From Paraburkholderia tagetis (GTDB taxonomy: Bacteria; Pseudomonadota; Gammaproteobacteria; Burkholderiales; Burkholderiaceae), in assembly GCF_022213065.1 (NCBI RefSeq), contig NZ_JAKLJA010000003.1, positions 310,001-374,000 on the forward strand: DNA of 64,000 bases. The letters are read 5' to 3'. Both the position numbers and the translations under genes were made by a program. How positions within the stretch are numbered: position 1 is the stretch's first letter; every line of letters starts with the position of its first letter. A model generated the notes under the pieces. That model saw only the letters and a program-made list of their open reading frames with translations. It made no database searches and was not told the DNA's origin. This document shows, piece after piece, positions 22,684 to 31,529 of the stretch.

Positions 22684-23502
22684 TTAGCCCGCGCGGCGCC
22701 TGAACACCAGGTCCCACACGCCGTGACCGAGCCGCAGACCGCGGCGCTCGAATTTGGTCACCGGACGATAGTCGGGGCGCGGCGCGTAGTCGGCGGCCGT
22801 GTTCTCGAGCGCGGGCTCGGCGCCTAGCACCTCGAGCATCTGTTCGGCGTAGTTCTGCCAGTCGGTTGCGCAGTGCAGGTAGGCACCCGGCTTCATGCGC
22901 GAGATGAGCAACTGGACAAACTTCGGCTGGATCAGCCGGCGCTTGTGGTGGCGCGCCTTGTGCCACGGGTCAGGAAAGAAGATGTGAACGCCGTCGAGGC
23001 TCGCGGGCGCGATCATCTGCTCGAGCACTTCGACCGCGTCGTGCTGAATGATGCGGATGTTCGTGAGGTTCTGATCGCCGATCAGCTTGAGCAATGCGCC
23101 CACGCCCGGCTCATGCACCTCGACGCCGAGAAAGTCGTCGTCCGGGCGCAGCGCGGCGATCTCCGCGGTGCTGGCGCCCATGCCGAAGCCGATCTCCAGC
23201 ACGCGCGGCGCGTGCCGCTCGAACACGGCATCCCAGTTAGCGGCCTCGGGCGCGTAGGGCACCACGAAGCGCGGACCGAGTTCGTCGAGCGCGCGGCGCT
23301 GGCCAGTCGAGACACGCCCGGCGCGTGTCACGAAGCTGCGGATGCGGCGGTGGTGCAGGCCTTCATCGGCGCTCGCCTGTGCGTCTTCGGGGGGCGTGGC
23401 ATTGGGAGCAGCCGTTTCCTGCGACGGGTTCGCAGCGTGGTCGTCCGCTGTGGCGGGCGACGTGCAGCCAGTGCGGGCTGCGTCGTTCGGATCGTGATTC
23501 AT
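22684..23502 (-). CDS. trmB: tRNA (guanine-N7)-methyltransferase
   Basis: A 272-residue SAM-dependent enzyme that makes m7G46 in tRNAs. The SAM-binding [11 protein letters not shown] is near residue 105 and the family motif [16 protein letters not shown] near 180-195. The first ~45 residues are a Ser/Ala/Pro-rich, probably disordered extension. Start chosen at [10 protein letters not shown] (23502), with an alternative in-frame ATG upstream. Confidence 0.93.
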   Translation of the reverse strand: MNHDPNDAARTGCTSPATADDHAANPSQETAAPNATPPEDAQASADEGLHHRRIRSFVTRAGRVSTGQRRALDELGPRFVVPYAPEAANWDAVFERHAPRVLEIGFGMGASTAEIAALRPDDDFLGVEVHEPGVGALLKLIGDQNLTNIRIIQHDAVEVLEQMIAPASLDGVHIFFPDPWHKARHHKRRLIQPKFVQLLISRMKPGAYLHCATDWQNYAEQMLEVLGAEPALENTAADYAPRPDYRPVTKFERRGLRLGHGVWDLVFRRRAG

Positions 23503-23738
23503 CTTCGAGGATGGGAGGTGAGGGCAGCGGGCTTCGCGGCGTCGGGCACTGCCGGTCTGGCGATTCGTTTCGCCGGGACGGCGGCATTCGGGGCATCCGT
23601 GCGGCTTCGGGAGAACGATTCGCACTGGGATGCTGGCGGTGCTGCGAGGCGCATTACTGCAGTTCGCAGCCGCTCGAATCGGGCCGGCTGGATGTTACGG
23701 CGCCGTGCATTGATGCACGGCGCCGCGATGTGAATTCG

Positions 23739-23813
23739 TGGAGCGGGCGATGGGAATCGAACCCACGTCTCCAGCTTGGGAAGCTGGGGTAATAACCATT
23801 ATACGACACCCGC
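23739..23813 (-). tRNA. tRNA-Gly(CCC)
   Basis: The acceptor GCGGGTG pairs with CGCCCGC (one G-T pair) and the CCA is encoded. The anticodon arm CCAGC-TTCCCAA-GCTGG gives anticodon CCC. The T-arm GTGGGTTCGATTCCCAT is normal. No repeat of its 3' end is seen in the window, so this tRNA is not used by an element here. Confidence 0.93.
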
Positions 23814-23892
23814 AGAGCGCGCTATTTTACGCGGATTTCGCCCGATTGCACAATCGCGTGCGTCCCGCGTTGCCGCGGGACGCTGCCCGACG

Positions 23893-24456
23893 TCAAATTC
23901 CGAACAGGGTGAGCGAGACCGCTACACGCGTGACGACCATCAGCAGCACCTGGACGATCACAAACAGCAGAATCGGCGAGAGGTCGAGCCCGCCGAGGTT
24001 CGGCAGAATGCGCCGAATGGGATTCAGGAACGGCGCTGTGAGCTGGAACAACACGGGCATCGCTGCCGACTGCGGGTTCAGCCACGAGAGCAGCGCCATC
24101 AGGATCGTCAGCCAGATCAGCAGATTGAGTGCCCACTTCACGACCGTCAGCACCGCGACGATCAAAAGCGTCGGCAAGAGGGCGAGCGGGTCGACGCCCG
24201 CAAGCCATACCATCAGCAGCACGAAAGCCACGGCGGCGATCAGCGCCGCCACGACGCCCGCCATGTCAATGCCGCGCAGGCCCGGAATCACGCGGCGCAG
24301 CGGCAGCACGAGCCAGTTGGTTACCTGCTGGATGGCGTGCGTCACCGGGTTGTACGGCGGAACGCGGACGAACTGCAGCCAGACGCGCAGCAGCAGGGCG
24401 GCGCCGAACAACGTGAAGATTGTGTTGAGCAGAAAGCGGGCGATATCGCCGAACAT
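23893..24456 (-). CDS. YggT-family membrane protein
   Basis: A 187-residue inner-membrane protein with two YGGT repeats: LLRVWLQFVRVPPYNPVTHA with RRVIPGLRGID, then LSWLNPQ...APFLNPIRRILPNLGG. About four to five hydrophobic segments are visible. The family is linked to osmotic tolerance and to cell division or shape in some bacteria; the exact role here is unknown. Confidence 0.9.
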   Translation of the reverse strand: MFGDIARFLLNTIFTLFGAALLLRVWLQFVRVPPYNPVTHAIQQVTNWLVLPLRRVIPGLRGIDMAGVVAALIAAVAFVLLMVWLAGVDPLALLPTLLIVAVLTVVKWALNLLIWLTILMALLSWLNPQSAAMPVLFQLTAPFLNPIRRILPNLGGLDLSPILLFVIVQVLLMVVTRVAVSLTLFGI

Positions 24457-24540
24457 CGGTGTTGTTTCCTTCTTGTGATAATTGACGGTGCGTGGCGGCA
24501 GGTTTCGAGCGTGCGGCCTGCCATTACAGATCAGTCTGGA

Positions 24541-24861
24541 TCAGACGGAGACCTTGACCGCGCTGACCAGGATCGTGCCATTGCCGCTGTCGGTATAGTT
24601 GGGAATGTCGTCGACGAGTACCTTCTGATGTTGCTTGAACACGGTGTAAAAATCGTCCAGCGTCTCGAACAAGAAGTGCCCGGCTGCGACGTAGGGCGGC
24701 GGCGTGCCCGGCGGCCCCGCGTTGATGCCGATGTCGATCGACCAGCCCTTTAGCGCGTCGCCGAAAAGCCGTGCGGCGAGCGGCATATGCCGCGTGGCGT
24801 AGTACTCGGTGTCGAATCTGCCGTTTTCGCGGTAAGGATAAAGGATGCTGACCTTGATCAT
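24541..24861 (-). CDS. EthD-family protein
   Basis: A 106-residue ferredoxin-like (dimeric alpha-beta barrel) protein starting MIKVSILYPYRENGRFDTEYYATRHMPLA, the EthD signature, and containing TLDDFYTVFKQHQKVLVDDIPNYTDS. EthD proteins are small, mostly uncharacterised; some act in degradation of organic compounds. The ATG at 24861 fits the family start; the longer upstream frame is Arg-rich and unlikely. Confidence 0.85.
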   Translation of the reverse strand: MIKVSILYPYRENGRFDTEYYATRHMPLAARLFGDALKGWSIDIGINAGPPGTPPPYVAAGHFLFETLDDFYTVFKQHQKVLVDDIPNYTDSGNGTILVSAVKVSV

Positions 24862-25347
24862 TGGCGTTCCTGTCGATGAATCCCGATGTGCGCTGCGTAC
24901 CGTCGGTGCGCGCGCCGTTGCCACATTACCACGGCTTACGCCTTGCCAGTAATGGCGCGAGAAGGTCGGCTGCACACGCGGTGCGCGCAGGATTCCGGGC
25001 GCTTTTCGGGCGAACGGCTAAAGTGAATCGAGGCGCTCATGCAAGGGCCGGCGTCGCGAAATGTTCGCCGACGTACCGATGCAATGGGCGTGCTCCGATT
25101 AAAAAGAATGCCAGGAACGGCGGCGGGGTCTGTCGGGGGCTGTGATTGGGCGGCAAGTCCGCCCCCGCGCAACATGCGGACAGCATGACTAACAGGTCCC
25201 GGGCCATATGTCACGCACCTGCGGCTATCTCGCAACACCGCATCCGCTGTTCGCAAACCTGCGCACAATACCCCTATGGCTCCGGTTTCGTTGTTGCTGT
25301 GTGCAATTGGGCTGTTTCCTGTCGGTTGTCCGATTCGGGAGGTCACC
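24862..25347. other. 486-bp gap without a supported gene
   Basis: Open frames on both strands here have no ribosome binding site and unusual composition. I see no tRNA, repeat or clear promoter. The right end provides the ribosome binding site for the small gene at 25348. Confidence 0.5.
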
Positions 25348-25509
25348 ATGAGCATCTTCGCTTACCGAAAGCATCTGCGGTTTCTCACGCCCTGTCAGCG
25401 TCGCCGCTGGTGGGATCAGCGAAAGCGTCTGACGCCACGCGTGCAGATTAGCGGCGCGTATGTCCCGCCCAACGTCACGCGTGAATTCACCTACGTGAAA
25501 GTCGGATAG
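25348..25509 (+). CDS. Small basic hypothetical protein
   Basis: A 53-residue protein with GGGAGG 6 bp before the ATG. It is rich in Arg and Trp (LRFLTPCQRRRWWDQRKRLT) and ends in REFTYVKVG. A terminator hairpin follows at 25544-25575, which supports a small real gene. No function is recognised. Confidence 0.55.
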   Translation: MSIFAYRKHLRFLTPCQRRRWWDQRKRLTPRVQISGAYVPPNVTREFTYVKVG

Positions 25510-25543
25510 CGCCTCTCTTCGTTCTTCGCACTTCATCTCGTCG

Positions 25544-25575
25544 ATGCCCGGTTCGTGGACCGGGCATTGTTGTTT
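25544..25575 (+). terminator. Terminator after the small gene
   Basis: ATGCCCGG (25544-25551) pairs with CCGGGCAT (25560-25567), followed by TGTTGTTT. Confidence 0.7.
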
Positions 25576-25583
25576 CGGGCTGG

Positions 25584-25817
25584 TCAGAATGGGGCGCTGT
25601 TGGCTGGCGAATACACCGCCCCAGCCAATTTGTAATGAAACATTACCGGCCCATTTGGCTGGGGCGCGATGCCGTCGGTAATTGTGACCGGATGAGTTGC
25701 CAAGGCGGTCTGCAAAGCTCGATACATCGCGGTTTGGGCGTCACTCAGAAGGAAGTTTGTGGCATCGGCTGGATTCAACGCCAGGAAGCCCGCATCTGCG
25801 ATTGCAATTTGCAACAA
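25584..25817 (-). CDS. Possible small hypothetical protein, uncertain start
   Basis: A 77-residue open frame with only a TTG start at 25817; the frame stays open upstream without ATG. The product is protein-like (ADATNFLLSDAQTAMYRALQ, THPVTITDGIAPQPNGPVMF) and not Arg-rich like a shadow frame, and its composition differs from the neighbours. It may be the remnant of a longer gene. No family is recognised. Confidence 0.35.
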   Translation of the reverse strand: MLQIAIADAGFLALNPADATNFLLSDAQTAMYRALQTALATHPVTITDGIAPQPNGPVMFHYKLAGAVYSPANSAPF

Positions 25818-25915
25818 ATGGCAACCTTGGACGGCCTTCGTTTTAGATACAGTGCATGTGTGGGTTTGGCCCGTTATGTGGCGCGACGTCGTCGTCGGCT
25901 GCCAGGAGAAGAGAA

Positions 25916-26224
25916 GTGAAAAAGACCGTTTCGTTTATCGTTGCTGCTGTGCTGGGTGTGGGGCTCGTCAGCGCAGCCGAGGCGCACGTTTCGGTGGGTA
26001 TCGGTATCGGCATTCCTGTTGCGCCGGCCTATCCGGTCTATGCACCGCCGCCTGTCGTCTACGCACCGCCGCCGCCCGTCGTCTATGCGCCGCCGCCGGT
26101 AGTCTATGCACCGCCGCCCGCAGTAGTCGTGGGCGGTTATGGTGGCTACGGCTACTATGGCCGCCCGTACTGGCGCCATCATGGCTACTACCGCGGCTAT
26201 CGCGACGGCTGGTACCGCCGCTAG
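25916..26224 (+). CDS. Secreted YAPPP-repeat protein
   Basis: A 102-residue protein with a GTG start at 25916 preceded by GGAGAAGAG. Residues 1-23 are a signal peptide (VKKTVSFIVAAVLGVGLVSAAEA). Then SVGIGIGIP leads into four VVYAPPP-type units and a Gly/Tyr/Arg-rich tail (GGYGGYGYYG, HHGYYRGYRDGWYRR). Such small repeat proteins are common in Burkholderia envelopes; the function is unknown. Confidence 0.75.
   Translation: MKKTVSFIVAAVLGVGLVSAAEAHVSVGIGIGIPVAPAYPVYAPPPVVYAPPPPVVYAPPPVVYAPPPAVVVGGYGGYGYYGRPYWRHHGYYRGYRDGWYRR
26035..26121 (+). repeat. Tandem repeat encoding VVYAPPP units
   Basis: About four imperfect 21-24-bp units, each with GTCTAYGCRCCGCCGCC, inside the coding region 25916-26224. 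All units keep the reading frame, so copy changes would alter only protein length. Confidence 0.8.
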
Positions 26225-26386
26225 GCTCGACCGATGATGTCGGGTGGCCCAGCGCCACTCGCCCGAAGTTTTCCGCAACGGCGCAACGCCGGCTCATGCC
26301 GCGTTGCGCCGTTTGCTTTTCAGGCGCGGATTACGACGATGCGCCCGTGTCCTGCACGCCTGCGCGTTCAGGTCGTAATAGCCCGC

Positions 26387-27859
26387 TCAGACGCCCATGC
26401 AGAGGTACTTCAGCTCGACATATTCGTCGATGCCGTACTTCGAGCCTTCGCGTCCGAGCCCCGACTGCTTGACGCCGCCAAACGGCGCAACCTCGTTCGA
26501 GATGAGTCCGGTGTTGATGCCGACCATGCCGTACTCGAGCCCCTCGGCCACGCGCCATACGCGGCCGATGTCGCGGCTATAGAAGTACGAGGCGAGGCCG
26601 AACTCGGTGTCGTTCGCGAGGCGGATCACTTCGGCTTCGTCGCTGAAGCGGAACACGGCGGCGACCGGCCCGAAGGTTTCTTCGCGCGCGATCAGCATGT
26701 CGCGCGTGACTTCGGCGAGCACGGTCGGCTCGACGTAACGGCCTTCCAGCACCTTGCCGCCCATGACGAGCTTCGCGCCTTTCGACGTGGCGTCGCCGAT
26801 ATGCTGCGTCACTTTCGCAACGGCGGCGTCGTCGATCAGCGGTCCCTGGTTGATACCGGTCTCGAAGCCGTTGCCGACCTTGATCTTGCGCGAGGCGGCG
26901 GCGAGCTTTTCGACGAACGCGTCGTAGACCTTGTCATGCACGTAGAAGCGGTTCGTGCACACGCAGGTCTGGCCCGCGTTGCGGTACTTCGAGATCATGG
27001 CGCCTTCCACGGCGGCGTCGATATCGGCATCGTCGAACACGATGAAGGGCGCATGGCCGCCCAGCTCCAGCGCGATTTTCTTGACCGTCGGCGCGCATTG
27101 CTGCATGAGAATGCGGCCCACCGGCGTCGATCCCGTGAACGAGAGATGACGCACGATGTCGCTCTCGCAGAACGCTTTGCCTACTTCGATCGAATTGACC
27201 GAGTCGGCGGTAACGACGTTGAACACGCCCTTGGGCACGCCCGCGCGCTGTGCGAGCTCGGCAAGCGCGAGCGCGCACAGCGGCGTCTGCTCGGCGGGCT
27301 TCACGACGATCGTGCAGCCTGCGGCGATGGCGGGCGCGACCTTGCGGGTGATCATCGCGATCGGGAAATTCCACGGCGTAATCGACACGCAAACGCCGAT
27401 CGGCTGCTTGATCACGACGAGCTTGCGGTCGTTTGCCGGGCTCGCGAGCACGTCGCCGTTCACGCGCTTGGCTTCCTCGGCGAACCATTCGAGAAACGAC
27501 GCGCCATAGATCACTTCGCCGCGCGCCTCGGCGAGTGGCTTGCCTTGCTCGGCGGTCATGATCGCGGCGAGGTCGTCGGCGTGCTCGATCACGAGGTCGT
27601 ACCAGCGGCGCAGCACGGCGGCGCGCTCCTTGCCGGTCTTTGCGCGCCAGGCGGGCAGAGCGGCGTGCGCGGCGTTGATCGCACGGTGCGCCTCGGCGGC
27701 GCCGAAGTCGGGCACGCGGGCGATTTCCGTGTTGTCGGCGGGGTCGAGCACGGCGAAGGTCGCCGCGCCGCCGCTCCATTCGCCGTCGATCCAGGCGCGC
27801 GTCTTGAAGAGTGCGGGGTCCTGCAGCTGCGTCAGGCGTTCGGATGCGGACAGGCTCAT
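26387..27859 (-). CDS. gabD: Succinate-semialdehyde dehydrogenase (NADP+)
   Basis: A 490-residue aldehyde dehydrogenase that oxidises succinate semialdehyde to succinate (GABA breakdown). The catalytic Glu is in ALELGGHAPFIV and the catalytic Cys in AGQTCVCTNRFY, both near residues 260-300. TPWNFPIAMITRK is the nucleotide-binding region. Length and the C-terminal SGLGREGSKYGIDEY match GabD rather than other members. No gabT lies next to it here. Confidence 0.9.
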   Translation of the reverse strand: MSLSASERLTQLQDPALFKTRAWIDGEWSGGAATFAVLDPADNTEIARVPDFGAAEAHRAINAAHAALPAWRAKTGKERAAVLRRWYDLVIEHADDLAAIMTAEQGKPLAEARGEVIYGASFLEWFAEEAKRVNGDVLASPANDRKLVVIKQPIGVCVSITPWNFPIAMITRKVAPAIAAGCTIVVKPAEQTPLCALALAELAQRAGVPKGVFNVVTADSVNSIEVGKAFCESDIVRHLSFTGSTPVGRILMQQCAPTVKKIALELGGHAPFIVFDDADIDAAVEGAMISKYRNAGQTCVCTNRFYVHDKVYDAFVEKLAAASRKIKVGNGFETGINQGPLIDDAAVAKVTQHIGDATSKGAKLVMGGKVLEGRYVEPTVLAEVTRDMLIAREETFGPVAAVFRFSDEAEVIRLANDTEFGLASYFYSRDIGRVWRVAEGLEYGMVGINTGLISNEVAPFGGVKQSGLGREGSKYGIDEYVELKYLCMGV

Positions 27860-27989
27860 CTTCGTGTCTCCTCAATGCGTGAGCGGCGCGGCCCGAAGCG
27901 GGCCGTATCGCGGTGAGCGCGGCGTCGCGAAGGCGTCGCGGAGGTGCAGCAGATCAGCGGACAGCGTCGAGGGGCGCAGCCCGCGATCC

Positions 27990-29603
27990 TCAAGCGCGTC
28001 CGAGCCCAAGCTCTTCGTAAAGCCGGTCGACGCGCGTCTTCACGTCCTGGGTCATCTCGATGGCGCGGCCCCATTCGCGGTCCGTTTCGCCGGGCCATTT
28101 GTTGGTGGCGTCGAGGCCCATTTTCGAGCCGAGGCCCGCAACCGGCGACGCAAAATCGAGATAGTCGATAGGCGTATTTTCGACGAGTACCGTGTCGCGC
28201 GCCGGATCGATGCGTGTGGTGATCGCCCAGATCACTTCCTTCCAGTCGCGGATATTCACGTCGTCGTCGACCACGACAATGAACTTCGTATACATGAACT
28301 GGCGCAGGAAGCTCCAGACTCCGAACATGACGCGTTTTGCGTGCCCGGGATAGCTCTTCTTCATCTGCACGATGGCCATGCGGTAGCTGCAGCCTTCGGG
28401 CGGCAGATAGAAGTCGGTGATTTCCGGGAATTGCTTCTGCAGGAGCGGCACGAACACTTCGTTTAGCGCGACACCGAGCACAGCCGGCTCATCGGGCGGC
28501 TTGCCTGTATACGTAGAGTGATAGATCGCGTCGCGCCGCATGGTGATGCGCTCGACCGTGAAGACGGGAAACCACTCTTGCTCGTTGTAATAGCCGGTGT
28601 GGTCACCGTAGGGGCCTTCGAGCGCGTGCTCGTATGCGGCGCTCGCACCCTTGGTAGGGCGCGGCGGCGCGCCTGCGGGCGCGGGGGCTGACGCACCGTC
28701 CTGAGCACTGGTTTGCGCGTTGTTTTGCGCGCTGTTTTGCGGATAGATGAAGCCTTCGAGCACGATCTCCGCGCGTGCGGGAACCTGGAGCGTGTCGACG
28801 CCGGGCGTGATGCACTTCGCGAGCTCGGTACGGCCGCCGCGCAGGAGCCCCGCGAACTGGTACTCGGAGAGCGTGTCGGGCACCGGCGTGACGGCGCCGA
28901 GGATGGTCGCAGGGTCGGCGCCGAGCACGACCGCGACCGGGTAAGGTTTGCCAGGGTTCTGCAGCGCGAATTCGCGAAAGTCGAGTGCGCCGCCGCGGTG
29001 CGCGAGCCAGCGCATGATGAGCTTGTTGCGCCCGATGAGCTGCTGGCGGTAGATGCCCAGGTTCTGGCGCGTCTTGTTGGGCCCGCGCGTGACCGTGAGA
29101 CCCCAGGTGATGAGCGGGCCGGCGTCGCCGGGCCAGCAGGTCTGGATCGGCAGCTTCGCGAGATCGACGTCATTGCCTTCCCAGACGATCTCCTGGCAGG
29201 GCGGGGCGTTCACGGTCTTGGGCGCCATGTCCCAGACGGCCTTGGCGAGCGTGAGCAGCTTGCCTGCGTCCTTCAGGCCGCGCGGCGGCTCGGGTTCCTT
29301 CAGCGCGGAGAGCAGCCGCCCCACGTCGCGCAGCGAGTCGAGCGCCGCGCCGTCGCCGGCGCTCTCGGGGGCGTCGATGCCCATGCCGAGCGCGACGCGC
29401 CGCGGCGTACCAAAAAGATTGCCGAGCACGGGGAACGCATGGGTCGCGCGGCTCTCGAAAAGCAGGGCGGGACCGCCGGCGCGCAGCACGCGGTCGCAGA
29501 GCTCGGTCATTTCGAGCACCGGGGAGACGGTCTGCGGAACGCGGCGCAACTCGCCGATCGTCTCCAGGCGACCGACGAAGTCGCGCAAGTCTTTGTATTT
29601 CAT
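27990..29603 (-). CDS. ubiD: 4-hydroxy-3-polyprenylbenzoate decarboxylase
   Basis: A 537-residue prenyl-FMN-dependent decarboxylase of ubiquinone synthesis, starting [20 protein letters not shown]-type conservation is replaced by the usual regions [18 protein letters not shown] and [13 protein letters not shown] roughly 30-residue Ala/Gln/Pro-rich insertion ([14 protein letters not shown]...) lies before the [13 protein letters not shown] region and explains the length above the ~490-520 of relatives. Partner UbiX is not in the window. Confidence 0.92.
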   Translation of the reverse strand: MKYKDLRDFVGRLETIGELRRVPQTVSPVLEMTELCDRVLRAGGPALLFESRATHAFPVLGNLFGTPRRVALGMGIDAPESAGDGAALDSLRDVGRLLSALKEPEPPRGLKDAGKLLTLAKAVWDMAPKTVNAPPCQEIVWEGNDVDLAKLPIQTCWPGDAGPLITWGLTVTRGPNKTRQNLGIYRQQLIGRNKLIMRWLAHRGGALDFREFALQNPGKPYPVAVVLGADPATILGAVTPVPDTLSEYQFAGLLRGGRTELAKCITPGVDTLQVPARAEIVLEGFIYPQNSAQNNAQTSAQDGASAPAPAGAPPRPTKGASAAYEHALEGPYGDHTGYYNEQEWFPVFTVERITMRRDAIYHSTYTGKPPDEPAVLGVALNEVFVPLLQKQFPEITDFYLPPEGCSYRMAIVQMKKSYPGHAKRVMFGVWSFLRQFMYTKFIVVVDDDVNIRDWKEVIWAITTRIDPARDTVLVENTPIDYLDFASPVAGLGSKMGLDATNKWPGETDREWGRAIEMTQDVKTRVDRLYEELGLGRA

Positions 29604-29793
29604 CGGGATAGGGTCGGAGCCGCAGCGCGCGGCGGGGGCAGAGGCAAGTCGATTGTCGATTTTACCTGTGTTACTTGACACACGCTGTCAGTCATATTGG
29701 GTCACCGGCCGCAGACGCTCACAGCACGTGGGCTCGCCCGAATTGAACACCGTTCATTATTACAAATAGTTATAGTTTTGACATTTTATAGTG

Positions 29794-29821
29794 TTGACGA
29801 TCTATTAGAGCCTGCTAGAAT
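29794..29821 (+). promoter_or_regulatory. Sigma70-type promoter upstream of the lytic transglycosylase
   Basis: TTGACG (29794-29799), a 16-bp spacer and TAGAAT (29816-29821), in an AT-rich patch. Transcription would start near 29828, giving a leader of about 330 nt before the ATG at 30161. The leader contains a perfect GCCGGCGC/GCGCCGGC hairpin (29943-29964). Confidence 0.6.
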
Positions 29822-30160
29822 CCGTCCACACTGGTTGCAGGGCTTGCAATTTTTAACCACCTTCCCGGTCCTTCAGACGCAACGCGTCGCCGTTTAGCCG
29901 ACCCCCTGCACGGTTTCCCCACGGTCTAGATTGGTTGTCTTCGCCGGCGCCGCTTTGCGCCGGCTGTTCGCGTGAGAACTCCCCACGCGCGCCCAAGGCG
30001 TGCCCAGCAGTTCGGAAGGAGTTCCACCTACGGCGTTCTTGCCGTTTTCCCGACATCGCTGCCGCACCAGCCAGGGGGCGCGATGTCTTGATCCCGCGAT
30101 TGGCCATTGGCCTCGCGCCGACTTCGGTCGCTGGATCATGCAACATGGGAGATCCGTTAG

Positions 30161-31384
30161 ATGAATACCTGGTTATCGTGGTGGCGCGCCGATGAGCGTT
30201 TCGCTCCGGGGCTGCGTGCGCTACTGCGACGTGGCACGCGTCTGAGCCATCACCTGTTCAGCATTGTGGGCGGTTGCGCCGTCCTGGTTGCGCTCGCTAT
30301 CTGGCTGCTGCCCTCGTGGCGCGGCACGGTGGCTGCGCGCATGATGCCCTTTGTTTCCGCTGCCGTGCAGGCAGGCCCCGCGCGTCTGCTGCAGGGCAAT
30401 CCGCTGCCCTCGTTCGTGCCGCCCAGCGTTGCGGCGAACGAAGACAGCAATGCCGCCACCGACGCTGCGGCGCTGCCCACGGCGCTGCTTCCCGAGGCCG
30501 GCGCGCGTGCCGCGAACGTGACGCCCGCCGGCTCCAACGGCACCGTGGACCACGTCGCGAACAGCGTTTCCAAGGGCGGCATGGCCACGCTCGACGCGGT
30601 CACGCTCAATGGCCTCGATCCGCGCTCGCTGCCGAGCGTCGGTACGCTGGCGCGCATGATCCCGTCGCAGCGCATCACGCCCGACGCCCGCGACGACCGC
30701 GTGCTGGTTTCAGCACGCGAACAGGCGCTCGTTGCCACCTTTATCTCGCGCCGCTATCGCGTGGCGCAGGAGCCAGTCGGCGAACTCGTGAAAGCCGCCT
30801 TCGACACGGGCCGTGAAGTGGGTCTCGATCCGCTGCTGCTGCTCGCGGTCATGGCGATCGAGTCGGGCTTCAACCCGTATGCCGAGAGCGGCGTGGGCGC
30901 GCAAGGCCTCATGCAGGTCATGTCGAAGGTCCACTCGGACAAGTTCCAGTACTTCGGCGGCCAGAGCGCGGCGCTCGATCCGCTCGCGAACATCAAGGTT
31001 GGCGCGCTGGTCCTGAAGGACTGCATCGCACGCGGCGGCTCGCTGCCGGGCGGCCTGCGCCTGTACGTGGGCTCGACCTCGCCGGACGACGGCGGCTACG
31101 GCGCCAAGGTCATGGCCGAGCGTGGGCGTCTGCGCGACGTGGCTCGCGGCCGCAATGTGCCGATCAACGCGCCGCAGGCGCCCGTCACGACCACGGCCAG
31201 CACGTCGGTGCAGAAGGTGGCGAGCACCAGCGGCGAGAAGCGTGTGCACGTGACGCTCGACAACGCGCATGCGCTGGTGGAGAAGTCCTCGGCAGCTGGG
31301 AATTCGGCAGCCGATCAGGATGACGCAAGCAACAGCGCCAGCACGGCGGCCCAGAAGCACAGCCAGTCCGAGCTCGGCGCGTAA
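30161..31384 (+). CDS. Membrane-anchored lytic transglycosylase
   Basis: A 407-residue protein. One N-terminal membrane segment lies near 34-52 (FSIVGGCAVLVALAIWLLP), then an Ala-rich linker. The SLT domain (~195-320) has the catalytic Glu in MAIESGFNPYAESG, then GAQGLMQVMSKVH. The last ~70 residues are Ser/Thr/Ala-rich and disordered. It would cut peptidoglycan in the periplasm. GGAG lies 9 bp before the ATG. A terminator follows. Confidence 0.87.
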   Translation: MNTWLSWWRADERFAPGLRALLRRGTRLSHHLFSIVGGCAVLVALAIWLLPSWRGTVAARMMPFVSAAVQAGPARLLQGNPLPSFVPPSVAANEDSNAATDAAALPTALLPEAGARAANVTPAGSNGTVDHVANSVSKGGMATLDAVTLNGLDPRSLPSVGTLARMIPSQRITPDARDDRVLVSAREQALVATFISRRYRVAQEPVGELVKAAFDTGREVGLDPLLLLAVMAIESGFNPYAESGVGAQGLMQVMSKVHSDKFQYFGGQSAALDPLANIKVGALVLKDCIARGGSLPGGLRLYVGSTSPDDGGYGAKVMAERGRLRDVARGRNVPINAPQAPVTTTASTSVQKVASTSGEKRVHVTLDNAHALVEKSSAAGNSAADQDDASNSASTAAQKHSQSELGA

Positions 31385-31440
31385 TATATCGGTCAGGTAT
31401 CGCCCAGGCTCCGACCAGCAGGAAAGACCGAACGATACGA

Positions 31441-31467
31441 AAAAGGCACCCGACGGTGCCTTTTTTC
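31441..31467. terminator. Bidirectional terminator
   Basis: AAAAAGGCACC pairs with GGTGCCTTTTTT around CGAC. It lies between the lytic transglycosylase and the convergent aminotransferase. Confidence 0.88.
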
Positions 31468-31529
31468 ATTTCTGCCGGCATGTAGCGGCAGACGGAGAGT
31501 GGGATCGAAAGTGGGATCGAAAGCGGGAA

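Noticed and set aside
23739..23813. Second integration site at tRNA-Gly
   Set aside because: No repeat of its 3' end and no integrase are found nearby; the flanking genes are ordinary.
26035..26121. Phase-variable repeat
   Set aside because: All units are multiples of three inside the coding frame, so copy change would not switch the gene.
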